Origin: Hyphomicrobiales bacterium
GTDB taxonomy: Bacteria; Pseudomonadota; Alphaproteobacteria; Rhizobiales; Beijerinckiaceae
Reading direction: 5' to 3'
NCBI GenBank assembly: GCA_930633525.1
Contig: CAKNFP010000001.1
Coordinates: 124,001-188,000 of the forward strand
DNA length: 64,000 bases
The notes beneath the pieces are model-generated. The model was given only the letters and a program-made list of their open reading frames with translations, was not told where the DNA came from and searched no databases. A program made the position numbers and the translations under genes. Within the stretch, counting starts at the first letter, position 1. Every line of letters starts with the position of its first letter. Shown piece by piece: positions 15,975 through 24,184 of this stretch.

Positions 15975-17549
15975 TTATGTGTACCAGATGTCCCACAGAC
16001 GAATTCCGTCATATGGCACAAAATTGGCGATGGAGGATTTCGTCGCCTGCTTGATGTTGCGGTCGCCGATCTTCAGCTGCTGGACTTGGCTGTTGATATG
16101 CGTCTCGATCGTCTGCCAGGCAGCTTTCTGCTCCTGCTTGGTTGTGGCAGCCAGCAACTTGACCCACGCGTCTTCCATAGCCGCGTCATCTTTGTAGAAA
16201 GACCAGTTGCTGCTGCCGGAGACCAGCCGTTGATACTGGAACGGTCCGAGGAGCGGCTGGATGGCGTAGGCCGTGCTGAACAGGTTGTGCGTTGTCGGAT
16301 CGTTTCTGCGGGCATTGGCGCCTGGCCAATCGAGAACATCCAGGCGGATCTTCATGCCGGCCGCTTTGAGCTGTTCGGCCATGACCACCGCGACTTCCTG
16401 GAGCGAGGGAATATCACCGCTTGTCAGGATGACGATTTCCTCGCCGCGATAGCCGGCCTCGGCGAGCAGCGCTTTCGCGCGCGCGGTATCGTTCAGGTTA
16501 TAGATCAGCTGGTCCGCGTTGCTCGGGTAGAATTCGCTGTCCTTGTAAACGAATGACGGGTTCAGGTCGAAAGCGCCTTCGGCGGCGATGGCCATCAGTT
16601 CTTCCTGGCCAATCGCGGCCTGGATGGCCTGCCGCACGAGAAGCTTGTCCGTCGGGGCTCTTTGGACATTCACGGGGACGACGTTGATGCTGCGCTTCGT
16701 CTGCTCGTAGATTTTGAAGCGGTTGTCCTTTTCCAGGCGCGCGGCGGCCTGGATGGGCACTTCGTCCAGAATGTCGTATTGGCCGCTTTGAAGTCCGGCC
16801 ACGCGTCCGCTGGCTTCGGACACGACAGCAAAGGCGATGTCATCGACATAGGCCTGCCTGTAGCCGCCATATCCGTCCCGCGTCTTATAGGCGGTGTTGG
16901 GCGCATAGTCGGCAAACCGGCGCCCTCGAAGCCGTGTGACGCCGTCCCAATCCACGAAGGAGAAGGGTCCCGTCGAGATCGGCCGGGCCTGGTTGGCCTC
17001 CTTGTCGCATTCCTCCGCGGGTATGATCGTCATGGGGGAGGCGGGGGATTTGATCAGTTCCAGCCAGCTCGGCATGGACGATTTCAGCTCCACGACCAGC
17101 GTGCTGGCGTCGGGCGTACTGATGCGGTCGACATTGGCGAGACGTGCCTTTTCCGGGCTGACGCGCGCATAGCGCTCGAGCGAGCGTTTCGCATCCTCGG
17201 AGGTCATTGCCTTGCCATTATGAAATGGCACGTTTTTGCGGAGCCGGAAGGTATAAGTGCGGAAATCCGGCGACACGTTCAGGTCTTCCGCCAGCTGCAG
17301 CTGAGCCGATCCGCGTTCATCGATGGTAACCAGTGTCTCGCACATATGCATGAGCACGTTGCGCGCCACTTGCGATCGTGAAAAATGGGGGTCGACAGTT
17401 TCAGTTGCCGCGCTCATTGCGACAGTAACACTTCCCCCTTTCTTGGGCTGAGCGGCCCCTTGCGCCGCGGCGTACGCAGGCAAGCCAAGTGTGCCCGCTG
17501 CAATACCGGCAGAAGCCTGCAGCATTTGCCGTCTGGTCACGTCGATCAT
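15975..17549 (-). CDS. ABC importer substrate-binding protein, family 5 (DppA-like), Tat signal
   Basis: The 524-residue protein has a twin-arginine-like signal (VTRRQMLQASAGIAAGTLGL) and an SBP family 5 body: DPHFSRSQVARNVLMHMCETL, VPFHNGKAMTSEDAKRSLERY and STGPFSFVDWD. Proteins of this family bind peptides, opines, sugars or glutathione. The start at 17549 follows GAGGGG; an in-frame ATG at 17600 is possible but lacks a comparable site. The gene follows the 2-hydroxyacid dehydrogenase gene by 113 bp and precedes the two permease genes. The ligand is unknown. Confidence 0.92.
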   Translation of the reverse strand: MIDVTRRQMLQASAGIAAGTLGLPAYAAAQGAAQPKKGGSVTVAMSAATETVDPHFSRSQVARNVLMHMCETLVTIDERGSAQLQLAEDLNVSPDFRTYTFRLRKNVPFHNGKAMTSEDAKRSLERYARVSPEKARLANVDRISTPDASTLVVELKSSMPSWLELIKSPASPMTIIPAEECDKEANQARPISTGPFSFVDWDGVTRLRGRRFADYAPNTAYKTRDGYGGYRQAYVDDIAFAVVSEASGRVAGLQSGQYDILDEVPIQAAARLEKDNRFKIYEQTKRSINVVPVNVQRAPTDKLLVRQAIQAAIGQEELMAIAAEGAFDLNPSFVYKDSEFYPSNADQLIYNLNDTARAKALLAEAGYRGEEIVILTSGDIPSLQEVAVVMAEQLKAAGMKIRLDVLDWPGANARRNDPTTHNLFSTAYAIQPLLGPFQYQRLVSGSSNWSFYKDDAAMEDAWVKLLAATTKQEQKAAWQTIETHINSQVQQLKIGDRNIKQATKSSIANFVPYDGIRLWDIWYT

Positions 17550-17662
17550 TGCAATAACCCCTCGTTTTTGTTGGACGGTCGTTTCGCGTTTTGCGACCAT
17601 CGCCTCCCTGCGGATTTGGTGCGCCCGCGTCTTGGGCGTGTCGGTAGGTTCCCGCTTCCCGC

Positions 17663-18595
17663 TCAGAGCACTGGCGTCGGAAGCGGACGGTTTTCGAAGA
17701 AAGCGCTGACATTGGCGATGACGAGGTCACAGGCGTCTTCCCATGTCTCGAACGTTCCGCCGCCGCGGTGCGGCATCAGCACGACATTCCGGGCTGTCAA
17801 CAGGTCCGACGGCACACGCGGCTCATGCTCGAAAACATCGAGACCAGCGCCCCCGATCACACCGTTTTTCAAAGCAGCGACGAGGGCGCTCTCGTCGATG
17901 ATGGAGCCGCGCGCGATATTGACGATGAGGCCTTTGGGGCCGAGCGCCTCAAGCACCGACGCATCGACGATATGATGGGTCGCGGCGCCGCCTGGGCAGG
18001 CAACGATCAGGAAATCGGACCGGCTGGCCAGTTCGCGAGCCGTCCCGCAATACTCGAAATTCACATCCGTCCGGGGGCGACGGTTATGATACACGACCGG
18101 CATGTCAAAGCCCGCGGCGCGGCGTGCTATCGCGAGGCCTATGCGGCCGAGGCCCAGAATCCCGAGGGTCCGGCCATGCATGCGCGGCACGAGCGGATAC
18201 TCGCTGGTCTCCCACTTGCCTGACCGCACAAAGGCATCGCCGCTTGCGATGTGGCGCCCCACGGCCAGCAACAGCGCGAACGCCATGTCGGCCACACAGC
18301 CGTCGGTGACGTCCGGGGTGTTGGTCAGATGGATGCGGCGATCACGCAGCGCCCCAGTGTCGATCCGTTCGTAGCCCGCGCCGCCGTTGGCCACGAGACG
18401 CAAGCGCGGCAACGCGTTCAGCAGGCTTGCACTGAGCGCTCCGGACGATGTCAAGGCTTCGATACGAGCGGCGACGTCCCCGTCGAGATCGGCGGGGTCA
18501 CCCGTCGTCAGGTGGTGCAGGGAGAAGTGGCTGGCGAGCCGATCCAGATACCAGTCCGGACGGCTTCCGACGACGAGCAACTCCCGCTTTTCCAT
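17663..18595 (-). CDS. D-2-hydroxyacid dehydrogenase (NAD(P)-dependent)
   Basis: The 310-residue enzyme has the D-isomer 2-hydroxyacid dehydrogenase layout. The Rossmann loop is LGILGLGRIGLAIA, the catalytic Arg sits in VNIARGSIID, the Glu in LDVFEHEP and the His in MPHRGGGT. The last motif replaces the common PHxGSAT, so the substrate pocket differs from that of phosphoglycerate dehydrogenase. It should interconvert a 2-oxo acid and a D-2-hydroxy acid, for example glyoxylate, hydroxypyruvate or a longer acid. It heads the operon with the dipeptide-type importer, divergent from the GntR regulator at 18746. Confidence 0.93.
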   Translation of the reverse strand: MEKRELLVVGSRPDWYLDRLASHFSLHHLTTGDPADLDGDVAARIEALTSSGALSASLLNALPRLRLVANGGAGYERIDTGALRDRRIHLTNTPDVTDGCVADMAFALLLAVGRHIASGDAFVRSGKWETSEYPLVPRMHGRTLGILGLGRIGLAIARRAAGFDMPVVYHNRRPRTDVNFEYCGTARELASRSDFLIVACPGGAATHHIVDASVLEALGPKGLIVNIARGSIIDESALVAALKNGVIGGAGLDVFEHEPRVPSDLLTARNVVLMPHRGGGTFETWEDACDLVIANVSAFFENRPLPTPVL

Positions 18596-18610
18596 ATCGC
18601 TCCTCCAAGA

Positions 18611-18645
18611 ACCTGTCTAATCGTATACCGTTTTACACGACAGGT
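18611..18645. promoter_or_regulatory. Nested inverted repeats before the 2-hydroxyacid dehydrogenase gene
   Basis: ACCTGTC (18611-18617) and GACAGGT (18639-18645) are perfect 7-bp arms. Between them lies TCGTATACCGTTTTACACGA (18621-18640), itself an imperfect palindrome. The block starts 16 bp upstream of the dehydrogenase start, inside the divergent promoter region shared with the GntR gene. An operator for that regulator is the simplest reading. Confidence 0.5.
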
Positions 18646-18720
18646 AGACGCACATTTCAATAAGCGCGATCCAGCCCGACGATGAAGGTCAAGCTGATGA
18701 CGATCGCTATTGCGCTATAA

Positions 18721-18738
18721 TCGTATAACAGTATACAA
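18721..18738. promoter_or_regulatory. Inverted repeat TCGTATA-n4-TATACAA, candidate autoregulatory operator
   Basis: The arms match at 6 of 7 positions around ACAG. The site ends 7 bp before the ATG of the GntR gene at 18746, so it overlaps the ribosome-binding area. It shares the TCGTATA half-site with 18621-18627. Autoregulation is inferred. Confidence 0.5.
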
Positions 18739-18745
18739 TCTGTAG

Positions 18746-19528
18746 ATGGTCAAGAGGCGCTTCGATAAATCGGCGGTTTTTTCTTTCCCGGCCCAACTCC
18801 GCGGAGAGCACGCCACGGCTGTCGACTGGGTGCCGCTGCGACCACGCACGCTTGTCGACATGGTGATCGAGGCTGTGGTCGCGGCGGTTTCGAGGGGGCT
18901 CATCCTGCCGGGCGACCGGGTTGTGGAAACTGAGCTTGCTCAGCGTCTCGGCATCAGTCGTGTGCCGGTGCGGGAGGCGCTGCGCGTCCTCCAAAGCCAG
19001 GGCCTCGTGACGAGCGAGCCCCACAAGAGCACGCGGCTCATGCCGGTGTCTCGGGAGCGGATCAACAATCTCATCGAAACGCGCGTTGCGCTGGAGACAA
19101 CGGCTGCCCTGCGGGCCATCCGCGAGGGCAGAAATGGCGAGGCGGAGTTGCGCATCTTGAATGATCGCCTGGCGCAGATGGAATACGCCAGTGCCCAGGA
19201 CGATTCGTATGGATTTGCGATGGCCGATGCGGATTTCCATCGGGCGCTCTGCCAGTTCAGCGGCAATGATGTTCTATGCGAGGTCTGGGAAGGTCTATCC
19301 CGACAAGCGACGATCTTTTTCGGGCTTTCAACGCTGTCCAAACCCATGACCGAGATCATCGAAGAGCATCTGTCGCTCATCGATGTTTTCCGCGGGGGCG
19401 ACATTGCTGTGGTAACGCATGCGCTTCAGGAACACATCGTTGATCAGACGCGGAAGGTCGATTTCGAGGGGATCGTGGCGGCCCGACGCGCTGAACGCGA
19501 CGCGATCGCACGTCAGGCCTCTGCCTGA
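18746..19528 (+). CDS. GntR-family transcriptional regulator, FCD subgroup
   Basis: The 260-residue protein has an unusually long N-terminus of about 30 residues before the winged helix (ILPGDRVVETELAQRLGISR, then VPVREALRVLQSQGLV). The FCD domain carries ligand/metal positions in ADADFHRALCQFSGN and EIIEEHLSLIDVFRGGD. It is divergent from the 2-hydroxyacid dehydrogenase/Dpp operon across 150 bp that hold two inverted repeats, so it probably represses that operon and itself. It converges with the LeuD-like gene. Confidence 0.94.
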   Translation: MVKRRFDKSAVFSFPAQLRGEHATAVDWVPLRPRTLVDMVIEAVVAAVSRGLILPGDRVVETELAQRLGISRVPVREALRVLQSQGLVTSEPHKSTRLMPVSRERINNLIETRVALETTAALRAIREGRNGEAELRILNDRLAQMEYASAQDDSYGFAMADADFHRALCQFSGNDVLCEVWEGLSRQATIFFGLSTLSKPMTEIIEEHLSLIDVFRGGDIAVVTHALQEHIVDQTRKVDFEGIVAARRAERDAIARQASA

Positions 19529-19531
19529 CGT
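19510..19531 (+). terminator. Hairpin overlapping the GntR stop codon
   Basis: ACGTCAGGC and GCCTGACGT form a perfect 9-bp stem with a CTCT loop, covering the last codons and TGA of the regulator gene. No T-run follows, so it is at best a weak or Rho-assisted terminator between convergent genes. Confidence 0.35.
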
Positions 19532-19607
19532 GAGCAAGGGGCCTGGGGTGCAGGTGTCGCAGGCTGCGCCAGGCTATGGCGTCTTCGAATTGCGCTGAAG
19601 ACCGCGA

Positions 19608-20234
19608 CTAGGCGCGTCTATCGTGGGCGTTTTGATACCACGGCGTCGCAGTTTCAGTCCGTGCTTCCCAGGCTTCAATATCCGACATGTGCTTGGTGGT
19701 AAGGCCAATGTCGTCCAGGCCTTCGAGAAGGACCAGGCGTTCCGCGGCGGGTATCGCGAAGGGGATAGGCTCGCCGCCTGGCCCCGAGAGTGTCTGGTTC
19801 TCGAGGTCGGCGGTAAACGGCGCGCCGTCGGCGTCGACGACACGCTGGGCCAGGGTGGCGAAGCTCTCCGTGTCGAGGATTACCGGCAGCACACCATTCT
19901 GCAGGCAATTCTCCCGGAACTGATCGGCGAGGCTCGGTGCGACGACGCAGGAAATGCCGTTGGCGAGAAGCGCCCAGACCGCGGCCTCGCGAGAGCTGCC
20001 GCAGCCGAAATTGGCGCCCGTCACCAGAATTGCCGGATTCTGGAATTGCGGCATGTTCAGCACGTGGCTCGGCACGGGCTCGCCCTTGTCGTCCCAACGG
20101 GAGCGCATGAAAAGCATCTTGCGATAGTCGGGCTGAAGTTTCCGGGCGAGCTGGATGGGCGAGATCTCGTCCGTGTTGATATCGTCTTCGAGCATCGGGA
20201 CCGCCGCGCCGGTCGCCCTCGTGAAAGCCTGCAT
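19608..20234 (-). CDS. leuD: LeuD-like small subunit of an aconitase-family hydro-lyase
   Basis: The 208-residue protein has the swivel domain of 3-isopropylmalate dehydratase small subunits: EDDINTDEISPIQLARKL near the start and NFGCGSSREAAVWALL at about 75-90. True LeuD proteins have REHAPWAL there, so A84 replaces a conserved His and P is also lost. The start lies right after the LeuC stop (TGA then ATG), so the subunits are made together. No leuA or leuB is nearby; the neighbours are catabolic. I therefore read it as a paralogue for another hydroxy-diacid, such as a substituted malate/maleate, with leucine synthesis as the alternative. Confidence 0.9.
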   Translation of the reverse strand: MQAFTRATGAAVPMLEDDINTDEISPIQLARKLQPDYRKMLFMRSRWDDKGEPVPSHVLNMPQFQNPAILVTGANFGCGSSREAAVWALLANGISCVVAPSLADQFRENCLQNGVLPVILDTESFATLAQRVVDADGAPFTADLENQTLSGPGGEPIPFAIPAAERLVLLEGLDDIGLTTKHMSDIEAWEARTETATPWYQNAHDRRA

Positions 20235-21641
20235 TCACGCCTCCGCTAGTTGGCGAACGTCGACGATGGCGCCGGCGATTGCCGCCGCGGCCGCCATGCC
20301 CGGGCTCACCAGATGGGTTCGCACACCGGGACCTTGCCGGCCCTCGAAATTGCGGTTTGTGGTGGAAAGCACCCGTTCACCGGGACGGCCGCGATCGCCA
20401 TTGCCGCCGGCGCACATCGAACAGGCGGATTCCGCCCAGTAGAAGCCCGCCTCGCGGAAGATGGCATCAAGGCCCAAGGCCTCGGCCTCGCGGCGCACGA
20501 TGGTTGAGCCGGGCGAGATCATGGCAACCACGCCTTCAGCGACCTTGCGGCCACGCACGATGGCCGCCGCCTCCTGCAGATCAGGAATGCGGCCGTTGGT
20601 GCAGGATCCGATGAAGACCCTGTCCACCTTCAGGCCCTGTAGTGGCTCGCCGGCCCGGAGGTCCATGTAGGTCAGTGCCTTGGTCAGGGCATGCCGGTCG
20701 GACTCTCCCTCGCCAAGCGACGCCGGTACGCTGTCGCGGATCCCGATAACCTGTCCCGGGGTAGTGCCCCATGTGATCTGCGGTTCAAGCGTGCCGCAAT
20801 CGATGGTGATATCCCGGTCGAATTCCGCGCCTTCGTCTGAATGCAGGGTGCTCCAGTAATCCAGTGCGCGATTCCAGTCCTCACCGATGGGAGCGAAGGG
20901 CCTTCCCTTCAGCCAGGCCAAGGTGGTCTCATCGGCCGCGACAAAGCCGCTCCGCCCGCCCATCTCGACGGTGAGGTTGCACAATGTCATGCGCGCTTCG
21001 ATGCTCATGGCGCGGACCACCGTGCCGGCATATTCGATGGCGTGCCCGTTTGCCCCGGAGACGCCGATCGTGCCGATGATATGCAGGGCGACATCCTTTG
21101 CCGTCACATGCGGCTGCAGCCTGCCTTCAAGGTTGATGCGCATGGTCTTCGGTCTCTTCATCGCGAGGACCTGCGTCGCCAGCACATGTTCGAGCTCTGT
21201 CGTCCCACAGCCGAAGGACAGCGCGCCGAGCGCCCCCACCGTCGCTGCGTGACTATCCGGAACGCAATCGGTCGCCCCGGGCAGCACCATGCCGAGCTCC
21301 GGCCCAATGACGTGGGAGATGCCTTGGTCGGGATCACCCACGTCAAAAATGCGAAAGCCAAATTCAGCCGCGCCGGCGCGTTGCGCGCGCAGGAACGGCG
21401 TGCCCTCCGGGTTGGTCGTATCGTCGCGGCCGGGCTGGCTGGATATCGTGTGGTCCTGAACCGCGAAGGTCAGGTCCGGCCGGCGAACCCGGCGCCCGGC
21501 CTTGCGCAGCTTCTCGAACGCCTTGGGGCCGTGCAGCTCATGGACGATATTGCGGTCCATGTAGATGATTTCGCGACCATCGATGCGCCGGGCTACAAGA
21601 TGGGCTTCCCAGATCTTATGAAAGAGCGTACGGGCGACCAT
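20235..21641 (-). CDS. leuC: LeuC-like large subunit of an aconitase-family hydro-lyase
   Basis: The 468-residue protein has the aconitase fold and three 4Fe-4S cysteines, C347 (IGSCTNGR), C407 and C410 (SACSMC). The active-site segment RNFEGRQG is kept. The sequence after the cluster is AGGNGDRGRPGERVLST, where leucine-pathway enzymes usually have LxMNxDxxxPGERCAST. It should catalyse dehydration and rehydration of a 2-hydroxy diacid. It lies 65 bp after the enoyl-CoA-hydratase-like gene and directly before the LeuD-like gene. Distant context and the altered LeuD pocket argue for a catabolic substrate. Confidence 0.92.
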   Translation of the reverse strand: MVARTLFHKIWEAHLVARRIDGREIIYMDRNIVHELHGPKAFEKLRKAGRRVRRPDLTFAVQDHTISSQPGRDDTTNPEGTPFLRAQRAGAAEFGFRIFDVGDPDQGISHVIGPELGMVLPGATDCVPDSHAATVGALGALSFGCGTTELEHVLATQVLAMKRPKTMRINLEGRLQPHVTAKDVALHIIGTIGVSGANGHAIEYAGTVVRAMSIEARMTLCNLTVEMGGRSGFVAADETTLAWLKGRPFAPIGEDWNRALDYWSTLHSDEGAEFDRDITIDCGTLEPQITWGTTPGQVIGIRDSVPASLGEGESDRHALTKALTYMDLRAGEPLQGLKVDRVFIGSCTNGRIPDLQEAAAIVRGRKVAEGVVAMISPGSTIVRREAEALGLDAIFREAGFYWAESACSMCAGGNGDRGRPGERVLSTTNRNFEGRQGPGVRTHLVSPGMAAAAAIAGAIVDVRQLAEA

Positions 21642-21706
21642 CGCTGCCTCTCCTAGGGCAAGTCCGTCTGTTGCGGACTTGCTCGGCTTAGAAATCGGAT
21701 CTTGGT

Positions 21707-22441
21707 CTAGATGCTCGGCTTGACCAGGGCCATTAGCGTACCGGCATATTCAGAAGCCATCTCAGGGGATAGCTGCGGTGCTTTGCTGATATACCGTTTG
21801 ATCGTCTCCAGCAGCAGCCGCTTGCGCGACGCCAGTGCTGAGAGATAGGCGGCGCAACTCTCCTCGAAGGCCTCTGCCGGAAACACCTTGCTCACCAGAC
21901 CAAGCGCCAGCGCGTCCTCAGCGGAAATTTCCTCGCCCGAATAAATCAGATGCGCCAGCGCTTTCTCAGGCAGCTTGCGTATAAGCGCAGACATGGCGAG
22001 CGTCGCCGGGATCGCATGCTTGATCTCGGGCAAGGCGAAGCGTGCGCCGTGCACGGCAAGGGTAATATCGCATCCGCCGGCCAATGCCGCGCCGAAGCCG
22101 ATGGCGTTGCCCTGGACGCAGGCGACGACAGGGATCGGGCATGCGGCGATGGCATCGTAGACGTCCAGCGTCACACCCATCTGCTTCTGGCGCGCATCCC
22201 AGGGCCGAGCTTCCGCCGGCTCTCCCTTGCCATTGCGGCCGAGGCAGAAGGCCGCTCCACCCGGTGCGATCGCGACAACCGAAACATCGGGATCCGCGCC
22301 CGCGATGCGGATCGCCTCGCTGAGCATCGTCATCTGTTGACGTGTCAGCACGTTTCCGGTGTCGGCGCCGCCCAGGTCAATCCAGGCGACAGCCGCTTCC
22401 ATCCTGACCAATCGCGGTCCGTTATCGGAAATTGTGAGCAT
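21707..22441 (-). CDS. Enoyl-CoA hydratase/isomerase family protein
   Basis: The 244-residue protein has the crotonase fold. The oxyanion-hole segments are visible as AFCLGRNGKG and the central NAIGFGAALAGGCDITLAV, followed by ARFALPEIKHAIPA. The usual first catalytic Glu region is not clearly kept, so hydratase, isomerase or hydrolase activity are all open. It heads the operon with the LeuC/LeuD-like genes and is divergent from the CMD-family gene. It may process a CoA ester on the same route as the LeuCD-like enzyme. Confidence 0.9.
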   Translation of the reverse strand: MLTISDNGPRLVRMEAAVAWIDLGGADTGNVLTRQQMTMLSEAIRIAGADPDVSVVAIAPGGAAFCLGRNGKGEPAEARPWDARQKQMGVTLDVYDAIAACPIPVVACVQGNAIGFGAALAGGCDITLAVHGARFALPEIKHAIPATLAMSALIRKLPEKALAHLIYSGEEISAEDALALGLVSKVFPAEAFEESCAAYLSALASRKRLLLETIKRYISKAPQLSPEMASEYAGTLMALVKPSI

Positions 22442-22452
22442 TTTTCCTCAGA

Positions 22453-22460
22453 TTGCATAC
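22453..22460. promoter_or_regulatory. TTGCATAC element in a divergent promoter region
   Basis: TTGCATAC is the exact complement of the GTATGCAA core of the palindrome at 29814-29827. It sits 12 bp before the enoyl-CoA-hydratase-like gene and in front of the divergent CMD gene. A common regulator, perhaps the GntR protein encoded at 29957, is a reasonable guess. Confidence 0.35.
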
Positions 22461-22551
22461 GAGATTTATGATAGTGCATTTTTAAATCTCCTACTAGTGT
22501 ATTAATTGAACGAGTTGCCGTACAAGTTTCCAGCGGTTGTGGAGCAGGTGG

Positions 22552-23121
22552 ATGAGTCGATTCGAGATCGCCGAGACCGATTGGGACGAGCGGCAGCAAG
22601 CCTTCGCGGGGCGCATGCGGGGCGGAGCGCGCGGCAAGATCGGCGGGCCCTTCCTCAATCTCCTGCCGTCGCCCGATCTCGCGCAACGTGTTGCGGATCT
22701 CGGTGAATGGCTGCGTTTCAAGGGTTCACTGGCCGCGGATGTGCGAGAACTGGTTACGCTCGCGGCTGCCGAATTCTGGCGCTGTCCCTATGAATGGCTT
22801 GCCCATGCGCCGCTGGCCCGCAAGGCCGGGTTGGACGTCACCGCACTGGCCGGCCTCGCGCGGGGAGAGAGCGATGAGTCGCTGACATCCTCCCAACGTG
22901 TCGCGCTCGAAGCCGCCCGGGCCGTGCTTCGTTCGGGCAAGCTGGATGATGCGCAGTTCCAAAGGGTCGCCGAGGTGTTCGGGCGCGAGGGGGCCCTGGA
23001 AATCATCTGTCTCTGCGGGTATTACGGGCTGCTCGCCATGGTCATCCATTCAGGCCATGCGGATGCCGAGCAGCCTGACTGGCAAGAGGCGGTCAATACC
23101 ACGCTTCAGACCGCCGGCTGA
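22552..23121 (+). CDS. Carboxymuconolactone decarboxylase (CMD/AhpD-like) family protein
   Basis: The 189-residue protein shows the CMD-family pattern ELVTLAAAEFWRCPYEWLAHAPLARKAGL and a C-terminal EIICLCGYYGLLAMVIH segment. The AhpD-type CxxC is absent, so a peroxidase role is unlikely. A decarboxylase, lactonase-like or binding role is possible. The start at 22552 follows GGAGCAGGTGG. It is the first of four plus-strand genes (CMD, AbrB-type, two alpha/beta hydrolases) that are closely spaced. Confidence 0.9.
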   Translation: MSRFEIAETDWDERQQAFAGRMRGGARGKIGGPFLNLLPSPDLAQRVADLGEWLRFKGSLAADVRELVTLAAAEFWRCPYEWLAHAPLARKAGLDVTALAGLARGESDESLTSSQRVALEAARAVLRSGKLDDAQFQRVAEVFGREGALEIICLCGYYGLLAMVIHSGHADAEQPDWQEAVNTTLQTAG

Positions 23122-23123
23122 CG

Positions 23124-24170
23124 ATGCGGGCTGTTCTCCACGCAATCGCCGCGTTGTTGATCGGCGCATGTGGCGGCACGGTTTTTCTGTTCCTCCATCT
23201 GCCGTTGCCGTGGACACTCGGCTCACTGACCGCTGTGGGCATCGCTGCGGCGATGGGGAGTCCGTTCCTCATTCCGGCCCAGGTCCGGCATGTCGCCCGC
23301 CCCGTCGTTGGTGTACTGGCTGGCAGCACCTTCACGGCAGATGTGTTGGCCAGCATGCTGCTCTGGTGGCCGATCATCCCGGCGATGCTCGTCTACACGT
23401 TGGCCACGGCGTTCCTTGGCTGGCTCTACTTCCAGCGGCTGTGCAAATTTGATCGCGGCACGGCACTGTTCGCCAGCTTTCCTGGCGGTCTTGGCGAACT
23501 GACCCTGCTCGGTGGCTCGCTCGGCGCGGACAGTCGCAAGCTTGCGCTCGTCCATTCGGCGCGCGTCATCACGGTCATCTTCTGCGTGCCCTTCCTGGTG
23601 CAAGCGCTGGTCGCCGGGCCTCTGACCGGCAGCAATGTCGCGGTCGCGGCCGCCCACAGCAACACCATCGCGCCACTCGACTGGCTCATTCTCGGGGCCT
23701 GCGCGGTTGGCGGATATTTCGCGCGCAACGCCTTCCGCCTTGTCGGCGGTGCGATGGTCGCGGCCCTGCTGTTCAGCGCCGTGGCGCATGCGAGCGGGCT
23801 GACAGGCGCGCAGCCGCCCTCGTGGCTGGTCGCGCTGGTTCAGGTGACGATCGGCGCCATCGTCGGCTCAAGATTGGGCGGCACCACCCATCGCGAGCTC
23901 GGGCGCACCATGTTGCAGGGCGCGCTCTGGTCGCTCGTGCTGATCGGTCTGGCCGTCGTGACCGCCTTCGCTTGCAGCCAGCTCATCGACTTCGACGTAC
24001 CGACCCTCATTCTGGCGCTTTCGCCGGGCGGCTTGGTGGAAATCACGCTGCTGGCCTACGCGATAGGCTTCGAGGTCGCCTTTGTCGTCACGACCCAGAT
24101 CTGCCGGATCGTCGGCACGATGGTTCTGGCGCCGCTGATGTTTCAGCTTTTCGAGAACAGAAATCAATGA
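23124..24170 (+). CDS. AbrB-family membrane protein (AmoA-type, putative transporter)
   Basis: The 348-residue protein is strongly hydrophobic with about ten membrane helices in two similar halves; GSTFTADVLASMLLWWPIIP and VGSRLGGTTHRELG mark equivalent places. Both halves hold the LSPGGL/FPGGL motif (FASFPGGLGELTLLG and LALSPGGLVEITLLA). This family is often misnamed after the AbrB regulator or ammonia monooxygenase. It is an integral membrane protein of unknown transport function. It starts 2 bp after the CMD gene, and its stop overlaps an ATG of the next frame. A role in moving the pathway substrate is plausible. Confidence 0.9.
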   Translation: MRAVLHAIAALLIGACGGTVFLFLHLPLPWTLGSLTAVGIAAAMGSPFLIPAQVRHVARPVVGVLAGSTFTADVLASMLLWWPIIPAMLVYTLATAFLGWLYFQRLCKFDRGTALFASFPGGLGELTLLGGSLGADSRKLALVHSARVITVIFCVPFLVQALVAGPLTGSNVAVAAAHSNTIAPLDWLILGACAVGGYFARNAFRLVGGAMVAALLFSAVAHASGLTGAQPPSWLVALVQVTIGAIVGSRLGGTTHRELGRTMLQGALWSLVLIGLAVVTAFACSQLIDFDVPTLILALSPGGLVEITLLAYAIGFEVAFVVTTQICRIVGTMVLAPLMFQLFENRNQ

Positions 24171-24184
24171 CGATGGGAGACGAT

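Noticed and set aside
23124..24170. Reading the AbrB-family gene as a transcriptional regulator
   Set aside because: The product is a multi-helix membrane protein with no swapped-hairpin DNA-binding domain; the name is a known misannotation.
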